64,000 nt of DNA from the NCBI RefSeq assembly GCF_003944755.1, contig NZ_RWGU01000044.1, positions 113,286 through 177,285 of the forward strand, given 5' to 3'. A program made the translations under genes and the position numbers. Origin of the DNA: Rhodovulum robiginosum. Its GTDB lineage: Bacteria > Pseudomonadota > Alphaproteobacteria > Rhodobacterales > Rhodobacteraceae. Position 1 is the first letter of the stretch. Each line of letters begins with the position of its first letter. A model generated the notes under the pieces. It worked only from the letters and a program-made list of their open reading frames with translations, ran no database searches and was not told the origin of the DNA. Below are positions 44,776-53,765 of the stretch, piece after piece.

Positions 44776-46068
44776 TCAGAACGACCGCGCGGTGTAATCC
44801 ACCTCGTCGGGATAGAAGGTCTCTTCCAGGCTGGCGGTGTGGATCACGTCCAGCCGCCCGCCTTCGAGCTTGGAGATATATTGCGGCCCGAACACCTGGT
44901 GGGTCTTGCCGTTAAACCGCTTGGCCCCTTGCGGGTGTTCGTTGGAATGGGGCATGTCGGTCATCGCCTCGACCGCCTCGATCAGCTTTTGCCGGTCGGC
45001 CGGCCCCTGGTAGCCCGCGGCCTCCATCCCGGCCTTGATCACGTAAAGCGTCTCCCAGCACCCGAACATGTGGGCATAGGTCGACACGTCCTTGGGATCG
45101 TTCACCGAGGCGCCGGTCTCATCGACGCCGACGGCCGCACGGTAATGCGCGTCATAGGGCGTCTGGTCGGGCTGGGCATAGCGCGGCATCCCTTCCCAGA
45201 AATAGGTGCCCTCCAGGAATTCCAGGCCCGGGCTCGACAGGTCGACCGCCTCGAGGCTGTCGATGAAGCCGAAGATCTCGGGGCGCGAGGGCCCGAAGAA
45301 CTCGCCCATCTCCTTGACGAAGGTCAGCACCGCGGGGCCGACCATGACGTGGTAGATCACCTCGGTTTCGCGCGGGATTTTGGGGAAATACTTGGTGAAC
45401 GAGGTCTCGGTGGGCGGGATCGCCAGCTTGGCGATCACCTCGCCGCCATTGGCCGCCATCGCCTCGGAAAAGAAATCGCGGTGATCGTGGCCGAAGGCGT
45501 AATCGGGAAAGATCATCGTGACCTTCTTGCCCAGGGTCTGGCTGACGAAGGGCGCCATCGCCAGCACCTGGCTTTTCACGTCGCAGATGCCGGGCTGGAC
45601 GGTCCAGCGGTTGAGCGCGCCCGAGGCCACGTGGTGCCCCTCGGAGACCACGAAATAGGGCATCTTCAACTCGCCCGCCCGCGGCGCCGAGCCCATCACC
45701 ACATGGCTGAAGAGCGTGCCGTAGCCCACGTCGCAGTTGTGCTGGTTGGCGAATTTCTCCACCACCTCGGCACCGCGCTTGGGGTCGGTCCCGTCATCCT
45801 CGGTGACGATCTCGACGGGCCGGCCGTTGATCCCGCCGGCCTCGTTGATCAGGCTGGTGGCGGCGCGGGTGGTGCGGTCGTACCAGCGCCCGTAGGCCGC
45901 GCCGATGCCGGTGGCGTGCATCTGGAACCCTATGCGGATGGGTTCGGCGCTCTGCGCGCCGGCATAGCGCGCCCAGAGCGGCAGGCTGGCGGCGCCGGCG
46001 GCGGCCCCGGCCAGCGTCTTCAGCGCGCCGCGGCGCGCGGGGTCGGCGGGTTTGAAACTCTCGGACAT
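44776..46068 (-). CDS. ABC transporter substrate-binding protein (LivK/UrtA-like, probable Tat signal)
   Basis: A 430-residue periplasmic binding protein of the branched-chain amino acid/amide group. The N-terminus MSESFKPADPARRGALKTLAGAAAGAASLP has a twin-arginine followed by a hydrophobic stretch, so export by Tat is likely. The domain has IRIGFQMHATGIGAAYGRWYDR, EDDGTDPKRGAEVVEKF and FGCWETLYVIKAGMEAAGYQGP. It is closer in style to amide/urea-type receptors than to LivJ, but the ligand is not readable. First gene of the livKHMGF-type operon; an alternative ATG lies 9 bp upstream. Confidence 0.88.
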   Translation of the reverse strand: MSESFKPADPARRGALKTLAGAAAGAASLPLWARYAGAQSAEPIRIGFQMHATGIGAAYGRWYDRTTRAATSLINEAGGINGRPVEIVTEDDGTDPKRGAEVVEKFANQHNCDVGYGTLFSHVVMGSAPRAGELKMPYFVVSEGHHVASGALNRWTVQPGICDVKSQVLAMAPFVSQTLGKKVTMIFPDYAFGHDHRDFFSEAMAANGGEVIAKLAIPPTETSFTKYFPKIPRETEVIYHVMVGPAVLTFVKEMGEFFGPSRPEIFGFIDSLEAVDLSSPGLEFLEGTYFWEGMPRYAQPDQTPYDAHYRAAVGVDETGASVNDPKDVSTYAHMFGCWETLYVIKAGMEAAGYQGPADRQKLIEAVEAMTDMPHSNEHPQGAKRFNGKTHQVFGPQYISKLEGGRLDVIHTASLEETFYPDEVDYTARSF

Positions 46069-46230
46069 GGCAATCATCCCTGTTGAAGGCGCGGGAGGAT
46101 GGCTCCTCCTCTTCTGTGCTCAGTTTGAACAGGCCCGCCGGGCTTGTCCATTTTTTTGCGTCGGGGGATGGCAGCGGTTCGGTATCGATCCGCTTTGCGG
46201 ACCAGGCGGAGCGCGGGATTGCGACCGGGC

Positions 46231-46346
46231 AAGGGGGCTCTGCCCCCGTCCTTCGGACTCCCCCGGGATATTTCCGGGCCAGAAGAACCCCACCTTCTTC
46301 TTCTGGCCAAAAATATCCCGGGGGTCCGGGGGCGGAGCCCCCGGTC
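46231..46346. repeat. inverted pair of intergenic repeats between the binding-protein gene and the next minus-strand gene
   Basis: Left arm: GGGGGCTCTGCCCCC hairpin, CTTCGGAC, CCCCCGGGATATTTCCGGG and CCAGAAGAA. Right arm (46294-46345): TTCTTCTTCTGGCCAAAAA, TATCCCGGGGG and a GGGGGCGGAGCCCCC hairpin. Nearly the same composite as at 41286-41392. It fills most of the 328-bp gap 46069-46396, in which no gene is seen; the livK-type promoter should lie between about 46070 and 46230. Confidence 0.78.
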
Positions 46347-46396
46347 GGTCGCCGCGCGAACGCGCGGCGAAACCCAAGGTTCGCAACGGGGTCGGA

Positions 46397-47785
46397 TCAG
46401 ACCCCCCGCGGCGAGGCCAAGAGCCACAGCCCGAACAGCGTATAGCCCACCATGAAGAGCGCCAGCGGCGCCTGGCTCAGCGCGGCCTTGCGCCCGCTGC
46501 CGAACATGCGCGCGGCCAGCGCATGCGACAGCGCGATGGCCACTGCATGGCCCAGCACCACCGCGCCCGCCTGCGCGAGGAAGATCACCCGCACCGTGTC
46601 GGTGGTGTTGAAAAATCCAGTGGTGACGCGGAACGCGTCGAGCCCCAGCAGGTGCAGGCCACTGTCCAGCGGGTCGTTGGCGACGGCCAGCATGTACTGC
46701 CCCTCGAGCAGGATCGACGGCAGGTAATGGGCGAAGTGATACCCCAGCGCGATCGGCAAGAGCGCCGGCGCCAACGCCAGGAACGCCGCGGCGAAGCGGC
46801 CGATCTCTCCGGCCAGCGCCAGCCCCAGCGCGATCGCCGCCGCGAAGACCAGGGGCAGGGCCACCACCGCCCCGGCCACGCCGAGGAGGTTTTCCTTCAC
46901 CACCGCCGAACGGCCGGGAAATTCCAGCGGGTTCAAACCGATTTGGCCGAACCACCAGTAGGTCTCGTTCAGCCCGTCGTAGCTGCCCACCGCCAGCAGC
47001 ACGATCATGAAGACGGCCAGCCCGACGGGCGGCGCGCGGCGGGCCATGGCCTTCCACCCCCAAAGGCCCAGCCGCCAGCGCCCGCGCGCCTTGCCCAGCG
47101 GCGCGATGCGCGCATAGGCCGACATCAGCACCGATATCCCCTCGCCCCGGCGCAGCCATTTCGGCCCGAAGACCAGCGTCAGCGCGAAATGCGCCGCCCA
47201 GTAGCAGGCCACCATCGCCGCCAGCCGCTCGGGATCGGCCGGCGCCGGGTGCGCCAGCAGCACCGCGGCAAAGGCGAGAAAGCTGACAAGCGCCGGCAAG
47301 TAGCCCAGCCAGCCCGGCAGGCGCAGGATCCGCCGCCAGCCCAGGCGCCGCGCCAGCAGCGTGTAGGGCCCGTGCCACGGGTTGATCCAGCGCCAGAGAT
47401 CGCCCCAGATCCCCTGCCCCAGCACCAGCACGATCCAGAACAGGCTCCAGACCGCCAGCGACAGGGGGTTGTGCATCGGGTTGTGTTCGCCCAGCAGCCC
47501 CAGGACCACCAGCGCGGCCAGCACCACGGCCCCCGCCACGCTCACCCAGGACCAGGGCCGCGCGCCGCGGCTGCGGATCAGCGGCAGGGGCCGGAAAAGG
47601 CCGATCGCCGCCCGGTCCGGCAGGACCGAGAGCAGCAGCACCGTCAGCACCACCGCCGCCACGCCCCCCGCGATGTAAAGCCCGGTGGGCAAGAGCAGCA
47701 CCACGCCGCCTTCGGTGGCATGGGCCAGCGCCGCACCGGGCAAGAGCGCAACGAATAGCGGCAAGAGAGCGATGGGTCGTTTCAT
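46397..47785 (-). CDS. polytopic membrane protein of unknown function
   Basis: A 462-residue protein with a signal-like first segment (MKRPIALLPLFVALLPGAALA, followed by a His-containing HATEGG) and about eleven further hydrophobic segments. Conserved-looking polar motifs lie in loops: WRWINPWHGPYTL, FGPKWLRRGEGISVLMSAYARIAPLG, ETYWWFGQIGLNPLEFPGRSAVVKENLLG. Similar proteins in databases are sometimes labelled fenitrothion hydrolase (FedB), which I cannot confirm from sequence. Start 47785 gives a proper signal segment. It is divergent from hyuA with a 142-bp shared upstream region. Confidence 0.6.
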   Translation of the reverse strand: MKRPIALLPLFVALLPGAALAHATEGGVVLLLPTGLYIAGGVAAVVLTVLLLSVLPDRAAIGLFRPLPLIRSRGARPWSWVSVAGAVVLAALVVLGLLGEHNPMHNPLSLAVWSLFWIVLVLGQGIWGDLWRWINPWHGPYTLLARRLGWRRILRLPGWLGYLPALVSFLAFAAVLLAHPAPADPERLAAMVACYWAAHFALTLVFGPKWLRRGEGISVLMSAYARIAPLGKARGRWRLGLWGWKAMARRAPPVGLAVFMIVLLAVGSYDGLNETYWWFGQIGLNPLEFPGRSAVVKENLLGVAGAVVALPLVFAAAIALGLALAGEIGRFAAAFLALAPALLPIALGYHFAHYLPSILLEGQYMLAVANDPLDSGLHLLGLDAFRVTTGFFNTTDTVRVIFLAQAGAVVLGHAVAIALSHALAARMFGSGRKAALSQAPLALFMVGYTLFGLWLLASPRGV

Positions 47786-47927
47786 GCCCCGAGTTTGCGC
47801 GATTTCGCCGCCCTTTGGAAATGCCCGTCGCGTCGCGCCTGCACGCGCGCGCCCCGCGTTGACTTTCGCCCGATGCCGGAGGAACGTTTGCACACCAACG
47901 GTATCGGCCGGTCAGGGAGACGCCGGG

Positions 47928-49994
47928 ATGGACAGCCAAAGCGCGGGCCAGGTGGCCGGCATCGATGTCGGCGGCACCTTCACCGACCTGGTGCTGCTCG
48001 ATCCCGCCACCGGGGCGGTGCGGCTGGCCAAGGTGCCGACAACGCCCGACAATCAGGCCTACGGCGTGCGCGCCGCGCTCGAGGCGGCGGGGGCGGAGCT
48101 GTCGCGCCTCGCGCTGATCGTGCACGGCACGACCACCACCACCAACGCGGTGCTGGAACGCAAGCTTGCCCGCACCGGGCTGATCACGACCCAAGGCTTC
48201 CGCGACGTGCTGGAACTGGGCCGCCGCACGCGCCCGCAACCCTACGGCATGACCGGCCGCTTCACCCCCCTCATCCCGCGCGACCTGCGCCTGGAGGTGC
48301 CCGAGCGGATGGATGCCGAGGGCCGCGTGGTGACGCCGCTGGACGAGGCCGCGCTGGCCGCCGCCGCGCGCGCCCTGCTGGCGGCGGGGTGCGAATCGGT
48401 GGTGGTGCATTTCCTGCACGCCTATGCCAACCCGGCGCACGAGCTGCGCGCCGGCGAAATCCTCGCGGGGCTCTGGCCCAACGCACATGTCACCCTCGGC
48501 CACGCGCTGTTGTCGGAAAGCCGCGAGTTCGAGCGCGGGGTGACGGCCGCCGTCAACGCCGCGGTGCAGCCCCTGCTGGAACGCTACATCGCACGGCTGA
48601 CCGACGACCTGGCGGCGGGCGGCTATCGCGGCGATCTCTTGGTGATGAACGGCAATGGCGGCATGGTCTCGTCGCGGCTGGTGGCGCGCGAGGCCGCCAA
48701 GACGGTGATGTCGGGGCCGGCCTCGGGCGTGATGGCCGCGGCCCATATCGGGCGGCGGGCGGGCATTCCCGATCTCATTTCCTACGACATGGGCGGCACC
48801 TCGACCGATGTCGCGCTGATCCGCGGGGCCGAGCCGCCGGTCTCGAACGAGATCGAGATCGAATATGCCCTGCCGATCCACGTGCCGATGGTCGACGTGC
48901 GCACCGTGGGCGCCGGCGGCGGGTCGATCGCCAAGGTCAACGCCGCCGGTCTGTTGGAGGTGGGGCCGGAAAGCGCGGGCGCCGAACCCGGCCCGGTCTG
49001 CTATGGCCGCGGCGGCACCGAGCCCACCATTTCCGACGCCAACCTCGTGCTCGGCCGGCTCGACCCGGCCAAGCTGCCCTCGGTCGCAGAGGGTGATGCG
49101 GCCGCCGTCGCGCAGGTCTTCGACGAGCGGCTGGGCGCGCCCCTGGGCCTCGACGCGGTGGGTGCCGCCGAGGCGGTGATCCGGCTGGCCAATGTCAAGA
49201 TGGCCGGCGCGATTCGCATGGTGTCGGTCTCGCTGGGGGCCGACCCGCGGGATTTCGCGCTGCTGGCCTTCGGCGGCGCCGGCCCGTTGCACGCCGCGGC
49301 ACTGGCGCGCGAGTTGGGCATCCCCCGCGTGCTGGTGCCGGCCCGGCCCGGCATCACCAATGCGGTCGGCTGCGTCGTGGCCGACCTGCGCCACGACTTC
49401 GTCACCACGCTCAACGCGCCGCTCGACAAGCTTGACCCTACCCGGCTGGCCACCGTCTTTGCCGAGCAGGCCGCCGAGGGCGAGGCGCTGGTCCGGCGCG
49501 AGAACGTGGCGCTCGGCGCCCTGAGGCATCGCTATAGCCTCGACATGCAATTCATTGGCCAGACGCATCTTTTGCGGGTGGAACTGGACGGTCCAGAGAC
49601 CGACCCGGACACCCTGCGCCGGAAATTCGCCGCCGCCTATTTCGCCCGCTTCCGGGTCGAGCTCGGCGAAGGCCGGGCCGCCATCATCAACGCCAATTGC
49701 TCGGTCATCGGCGCGCGCGAGGGGCTGGACCTGTCGACGCTGATCGCGCCCGAGGGCCGCAAGGCAACGCTCGACCAGGCACAAACCGGCACGCGGCCCT
49801 GTCATTTCGACGGGGCGTGGCACGACACGCCGGTCTACTGGCGCGACCACCTGCCGGCGCAGTTCGCCCTCACCGGCCCGGCCATCGTCGAACAGATGGA
49901 CACCACGATCCTGGTCGAGCCCGGCGACCGCGCCGACCCCGATGCCGAGGGCAACCTGATCGTCACCATTGGAGGCACGGCCCATGGCGCTTGA
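47928..49994 (+). CDS. hyuA: hydantoinase/oxoprolinase family protein, subunit A (HyuA)
   Basis: A 688-residue ATP-dependent amidohydrolase subunit. The actin-like ATPase half shows VAGIDVGGTFTDLVLLD, VHGTTTTTNAVLERK, GNGGMVSS, YDMGGTSTDVALI and GAGGGSIAK. With HyuB it uses ATP to open lactam or imide rings (5-oxoproline, hydantoins, caprolactam) or carboxylates ketones (acetone/acetophenone carboxylases) in related systems. Start 47928 follows AGGGAGA. A -35-like TTGACT at 47859 lies in the upstream region. Its start of HyuB lies inside the last codons (overlap 11 bp), so the subunits are coupled. Confidence 0.92.
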   Translation: MDSQSAGQVAGIDVGGTFTDLVLLDPATGAVRLAKVPTTPDNQAYGVRAALEAAGAELSRLALIVHGTTTTTNAVLERKLARTGLITTQGFRDVLELGRRTRPQPYGMTGRFTPLIPRDLRLEVPERMDAEGRVVTPLDEAALAAAARALLAAGCESVVVHFLHAYANPAHELRAGEILAGLWPNAHVTLGHALLSESREFERGVTAAVNAAVQPLLERYIARLTDDLAAGGYRGDLLVMNGNGGMVSSRLVAREAAKTVMSGPASGVMAAAHIGRRAGIPDLISYDMGGTSTDVALIRGAEPPVSNEIEIEYALPIHVPMVDVRTVGAGGGSIAKVNAAGLLEVGPESAGAEPGPVCYGRGGTEPTISDANLVLGRLDPAKLPSVAEGDAAAVAQVFDERLGAPLGLDAVGAAEAVIRLANVKMAGAIRMVSVSLGADPRDFALLAFGGAGPLHAAALARELGIPRVLVPARPGITNAVGCVVADLRHDFVTTLNAPLDKLDPTRLATVFAEQAAEGEALVRRENVALGALRHRYSLDMQFIGQTHLLRVELDGPETDPDTLRRKFAAAYFARFRVELGEGRAAIINANCSVIGAREGLDLSTLIAPEGRKATLDQAQTGTRPCHFDGAWHDTPVYWRDHLPAQFALTGPAIVEQMDTTILVEPGDRADPDAEGNLIVTIGGTAHGA

Positions 49995-51735
49995 CCCGAT
50001 CACGCTGTCGGTGATCCAGGCGGGGCTGACGCAGGTCTGCGACGAGATGGACCTGAGCTTTTCCCGCGCCGCCTTTTCGCCGGTGATCGCCGAGGCCAAC
50101 GACCGGTCCGACGGCATCTACGCCGCCGAGAACGGCGCGCTGATCGCGCAGGGCGCGGGCGGGCTGCCGGTCTTCGTGGGCACGATGCAGTATTCCACCC
50201 GCGTGCTGATCGAACGCATCGCCGCGGGCCTCACCGCCCCGCCCGAGCCCGGCGACACCTATATCGTCAACGACCCCTACCTTGGCGGCACCCACCTGAT
50301 GGACGTGCGCTTTGCCCGGCCGTTCTACCGCAAGGGCGGGATTTTCTGCTGGCTGTCCAATACCGGCCACTGGCCCGATACCGGCGGCGCGGTGCCCGGC
50401 GGCTTTTCCGCCTCGGCCACGGCGGTGGAACAGGAGGGGCTGCGCCTGCCGCCGGTGAAGCTGTTCAAACGCGGCGAGATGGACCGCGAGATTTACCAGA
50501 TCATCTGTTCCAACATCCGCGTGGCAGACCAGCGCATCGGCGACGTGAAGGCGCAGGCGGCGGCGCTGTCGGTCGGCGAGGAACGGCTCTCGGCCCTGCT
50601 CGACCGCTACGGCGACGACACCGTGCGCGCGGCGATTGCCGAGCTTTCCGCCCGCGCCGCCCGGCAGATGCGCGCCTTCATCGCCACCATCCCCGACGGC
50701 ACGCACCGCTCGGTGGCCTATGTCGACAGCGACGGGGTGGTCAACGAACCGCTGGAGATCCGGCTGAGCGTCACCCGCGACGGCGCGGACCTGGTGTTCG
50801 ATTTCACCGGCTCCTCGCCGCCCTGCGCCGGGCCGATGAACTCGGTCGAGGCCACCACGCTCAGTTCCGTCTACCTCGCCATGCGCCACATCGCCCCCGA
50901 AGTGCCGATCAGCGCCGGGGCCTTCGCGCCGCTCAGGGTGACGGGGCACCGGGGCACGTTCCTCGATGCCCATTACCCGCGCCCGGTGTCGGGCTGCGCG
51001 GCGGAGGTCAGCCAGCGCATTGCCGAGGCAGTGTTCGCCGCACTGGTGGACGCCCTGCCCGACCGCGTGACCGCCGCCCCCGCCGGCACCTCGGGCAATT
51101 TCGCGCTGGGGGGCCACGACCCGGCCAAGGGCAGCGACTACGTGATGTACCAGCTTTCCGGCGGCGGCTATGGCGGCAATGCCGACCATGACGGGCTGGC
51201 CAATGGCTGTTCGACCATCGGCATTTCCAAGGCCCCGCCGGTCGAGATCATGGAGCAGAAGTTCCCGGTGCTCTACCGGCATTACCGCCTGCACGAGGGA
51301 TCGGGCGGCGCGGGGCGGCAGCGCGGCGGCTTCGGGCTGGATTACGAGGTGGAGCTCCGGCGCGGCGCCGCGCAGGCAAGCTTTGTGATGGATCACGGAC
51401 GCTTCGGCCCGCAAGGCGCACTGGGGGGCGGCGACGGCGCGCCGAACGTGGTGCAGGTGATCCGGGGCGGCGTGGCCGAGACGCCCGAGCATCTGTCCAA
51501 GGCGCAGGACATCCCCCTGTCCCCCGGCGACCGGGTGCGGGTGAAGACGCCCGGTGGCGGCGGCTACGGCGACCCGCTGACCCGCGCCCCCGGCGCGGTG
51601 GCCGAGGACGTGCGGCTGGGCCGCTACACCGCCGATCAGGCCGCGGCGCTTTTCGGCGTGGTGCTGGCGGGCGCGCCACCCGCCCCCGACATGGCGGCGA
51701 CCGAGGCCCTGCGCCGGGCGCGCCGAGGCGGCTGA
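49984..51735 (+). CDS. hyuB: hydantoinase/oxoprolinase family protein, subunit B (HyuB)
   Basis: A 583-residue partner of HyuA. Typical segments are MALDPITLSVIQAGLTQVCDEMDLSFSRAAFSPVI, GDTYIVNDPYLGGTHLMDV, FCWLSNTGHWPDTGG, and the C-terminal GGGYGDPLTR. Start 49984 is set by GGAGG 9 bp upstream, within the end of hyuA. In the island this pair is the best candidate for opening a lactam ring made by hydroxylation and reduction of an N-heterocycle (inference). Confidence 0.92.
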   Translation: MALDPITLSVIQAGLTQVCDEMDLSFSRAAFSPVIAEANDRSDGIYAAENGALIAQGAGGLPVFVGTMQYSTRVLIERIAAGLTAPPEPGDTYIVNDPYLGGTHLMDVRFARPFYRKGGIFCWLSNTGHWPDTGGAVPGGFSASATAVEQEGLRLPPVKLFKRGEMDREIYQIICSNIRVADQRIGDVKAQAAALSVGEERLSALLDRYGDDTVRAAIAELSARAARQMRAFIATIPDGTHRSVAYVDSDGVVNEPLEIRLSVTRDGADLVFDFTGSSPPCAGPMNSVEATTLSSVYLAMRHIAPEVPISAGAFAPLRVTGHRGTFLDAHYPRPVSGCAAEVSQRIAEAVFAALVDALPDRVTAAPAGTSGNFALGGHDPAKGSDYVMYQLSGGGYGGNADHDGLANGCSTIGISKAPPVEIMEQKFPVLYRHYRLHEGSGGAGRQRGGFGLDYEVELRRGAAQASFVMDHGRFGPQGALGGGDGAPNVVQVIRGGVAETPEHLSKAQDIPLSPGDRVRVKTPGGGGYGDPLTRAPGAVAEDVRLGRYTADQAAALFGVVLAGAPPAPDMAATEALRRARRGG

Positions 51736-51774
51736 GACGATTTTCACCTAGGGCTTTACAAAACAGCGCATTTT

Positions 51775-51792
51775 TATGACGATGGCGTCATA
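51775..51792. promoter_or_regulatory. probable TetR operator
   Basis: TATGACG-ATGG-CGTCATA is a perfect 18-bp inverted repeat with a 4-bp centre. It lies 18 bp before the tetR-type start and just past a TTTACA that may be a -35 element, so the regulator probably represses its own operon with the CoA ligase and hydratase genes. Confidence 0.72.
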
Positions 51793-51810
51793 TTTACCCA
51801 AGGCCTCCCA

Positions 51811-52464
51811 ATGAACCCCGCCCCCAGCCCCGCCACGACCGACCCGCAAGAGATGGCCTATGCCCGCGTCCTGGCCGCCGAGAGCGCCGCGCGCCCCAAG
51901 GGCGAGCGCACACGCGCCCGCCTGCTGATAGCGGCCTGCACGGTGCTGGATGCCGAGGGCCCCCAGGGGCTGAGCATCGCCGCGATCGCCCGCGCCGCGG
52001 GGCTGGCCAAGGGAACCGCCTATATCTACTTCCCCGATCTCGCCGCGCTGTTGACCGAGCTGCTGACGGGCTTTGCCCGGTTCGTCCGCTCCTGCATGCA
52101 CCAGGCCGGGCGCGACGACCCGATCCGCGACGCGACCCGCGCCTATATCGCGCTCTTCCGTGAAAACCGTGGGCTGATGCGTTGCCTCGTCCACCATCTC
52201 GACGGCTTTCCCGAGGCGCAGGCCGCGTTTCAGCGGCTGAACCGGGACTGGCTGGAAACGGTCGTGGCCGCGACCGAGCGGAAGCGGCACGGCGTGCCGC
52301 ATGACGAGCTGATGCGCCGCGCCTACGCGCTGGGCGGCATGGTCGACCAGTACCTGTCGAGCCTTTACCTGTCGCGCGATCCCGCGCTCGTGGCGCTGTC
52401 GCGCGACGAGGCGGCTGTGCTCGACACGCTTTCGCTGATCTGGAAACGGGGGATGACGGCATGA
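51811..52464 (+). CDS. TetR family transcriptional regulator
   Basis: A 217-residue regulator with an N-terminal helix-turn-helix (about residues 30-80: RTRARLLIAACTVLDAEGPQGLSIAAIARAAGLAKGTAYIYFPDLAALL) and a helical ligand-binding domain. TetR proteins beside CoA ligases often sense the acyl-CoA product. The inverted repeat at 51775-51792 directly upstream is the likely operator. Its stop overlaps the ligase start by 4 bp. Confidence 0.9.
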   Translation: MNPAPSPATTDPQEMAYARVLAAESAARPKGERTRARLLIAACTVLDAEGPQGLSIAAIARAAGLAKGTAYIYFPDLAALLTELLTGFARFVRSCMHQAGRDDPIRDATRAYIALFRENRGLMRCLVHHLDGFPEAQAAFQRLNRDWLETVVAATERKRHGVPHDELMRRAYALGGMVDQYLSSLYLSRDPALVALSRDEAAVLDTLSLIWKRGMTA

Positions 52465-53765
52465 CGACGATACCGGGGGCCGACCGCCAGCCCGCGACCG
52501 AGCTGGCCGCGCATGTCGCCGCGGCCTGGGACGCCCAGCGTGCCCATGTGGCGGCCCATTCCGAGTTCTACCGCGCGCTCTGGCAGGGCCGCCCGCCCCC
52601 GGCCGACCTGCGCGACCTGCCAGAGCTGCCGCTGTCGGACAAGGCCGGGCTGCGGCTGTCGCAGGCGGCCCATCCGCCCTTCGGCAGCTACCTCGCCGCG
52701 CCACGGGCCGCGGCGGTGCGGCTGCACCGCACCTCGGGCACCACCGGCCAGGCGATGAACCTGGCGCTTTCCGCCCGCGACGCGGCGATTACCCAAGAGG
52801 TCGGCGGGCGCTGCCACGCCGCCGCGGGGCTCGGCCCCGATCACACGGTGGTCCATTGCCTGAATTACCAGATGTGGATGGGCGGCGTGACCGACCACCT
52901 GACGCTTGAGGCCACCGGCGCGCTGGTCATCCCGTTCGGCGTTGGGGCGACGGAACTGCTGGTGCGCACGATGCGCGAGGTGGGCGTCACGGCGATCTCC
53001 TGCACGCCCTCCTACCCGGCGGTGCTGGAGCGCGTGATCGCCGAGAAGTTTGCCGGCCTTGCGCCGCGCGACCTCGGCCTCAGGCTGGGGCTTTTCGGCG
53101 GCGAGCCGGGGGTCGACGACCCGGCCTTCCGCGCGCGGCTGGCCGAGACCTGGGGAATGCAGCCCCGCAACGCCAATTACGGCGTGTCGGACGTGTTTTC
53201 CAACTTTGCAGCCGAATGCCCGCATGACACGCATCTCCACTTCATGGCGGCCGACGTGCTTCACCCCGAACTGGTCGAGCCCGAGACCGGCGCGCCGCTG
53301 GCGCTGGAGCCGGGCCAATCGGGCGAACTGGTGCTGACGCACCTGGTGCGCGACTGCCAGCCGCTGGTCCGCTTTCGCACCGGCGACATCATCGAGGTGG
53401 CGGAAACCGGGCCCTGCACCTGCGGGCGCACCGGCTTTCGCTTTTCCGTGGTGGGCCGGTCCGACGACATGGTGGTGGTGCGCGGGCTGAACATGTTCCC
53501 CTCGATGGTGGCCGCGGTGATCAACGAGTTTCCAGAGCTTTCGGGCGACTACCGCATCCCCCTGCCCGGGCCGCCGCCCTACGACGCCCTGCCGGTCGTC
53601 GCGGAATATGCCGATGGCGTGCCCGATACGGCCGACCTGCCCGCCCGCGTGGCCGCCGCGATCAAGGCCAAGCTGGGGGCCACCGCAACGGTCGAGATCC
53701 GCCCGGCGGGCCACTTCCCCCGCACCGAGGGCAAGACCAAACGCGTGATCCGGGAGGACAGATGA
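52461..53765 (+). CDS. phenylacetate-CoA-ligase-like AMP-forming acyl-CoA synthetase
   Basis: A 434-residue PaaK-type ligase. It activates an aromatic or related acid to its CoA thioester through an acyl-adenylate. Motifs: P-loop RLHRTSGTTGQAMNL, YGVSDVFSNFAAECP (acyl-binding/adenylation region with Glu), LVRFRTGDIIEV (conserved Asp) and VVGRSDDMVVVRGLNMFP before the mobile C-terminal domain, ending with the catalytic-Lys region EGKTKRVI. Coupled to tetR upstream and to an enoyl-CoA hydratase downstream (both ATGA). The acid is not identifiable. Confidence 0.88.
   Translation: MTTIPGADRQPATELAAHVAAAWDAQRAHVAAHSEFYRALWQGRPPPADLRDLPELPLSDKAGLRLSQAAHPPFGSYLAAPRAAAVRLHRTSGTTGQAMNLALSARDAAITQEVGGRCHAAAGLGPDHTVVHCLNYQMWMGGVTDHLTLEATGALVIPFGVGATELLVRTMREVGVTAISCTPSYPAVLERVIAEKFAGLAPRDLGLRLGLFGGEPGVDDPAFRARLAETWGMQPRNANYGVSDVFSNFAAECPHDTHLHFMAADVLHPELVEPETGAPLALEPGQSGELVLTHLVRDCQPLVRFRTGDIIEVAETGPCTCGRTGFRFSVVGRSDDMVVVRGLNMFPSMVAAVINEFPELSGDYRIPLPGPPPYDALPVVAEYADGVPDTADLPARVAAAIKAKLGATATVEIRPAGHFPRTEGKTKRVIREDR

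Noticed and set aside
46397..47785. Naming the membrane protein fenitrothion hydrolase
   Set aside because: Only a recalled database label; no hydrolase motif can be seen in the polytopic sequence, so it is left as unknown.
46074..50117. Very long minus-strand open frame (more than 1300 codons)
   Set aside because: It runs antisense to hyuA and out of frame through the membrane-protein gene; composition is Arg/Ala/Gly-rich without domains. The hyuA reading has all family motifs.
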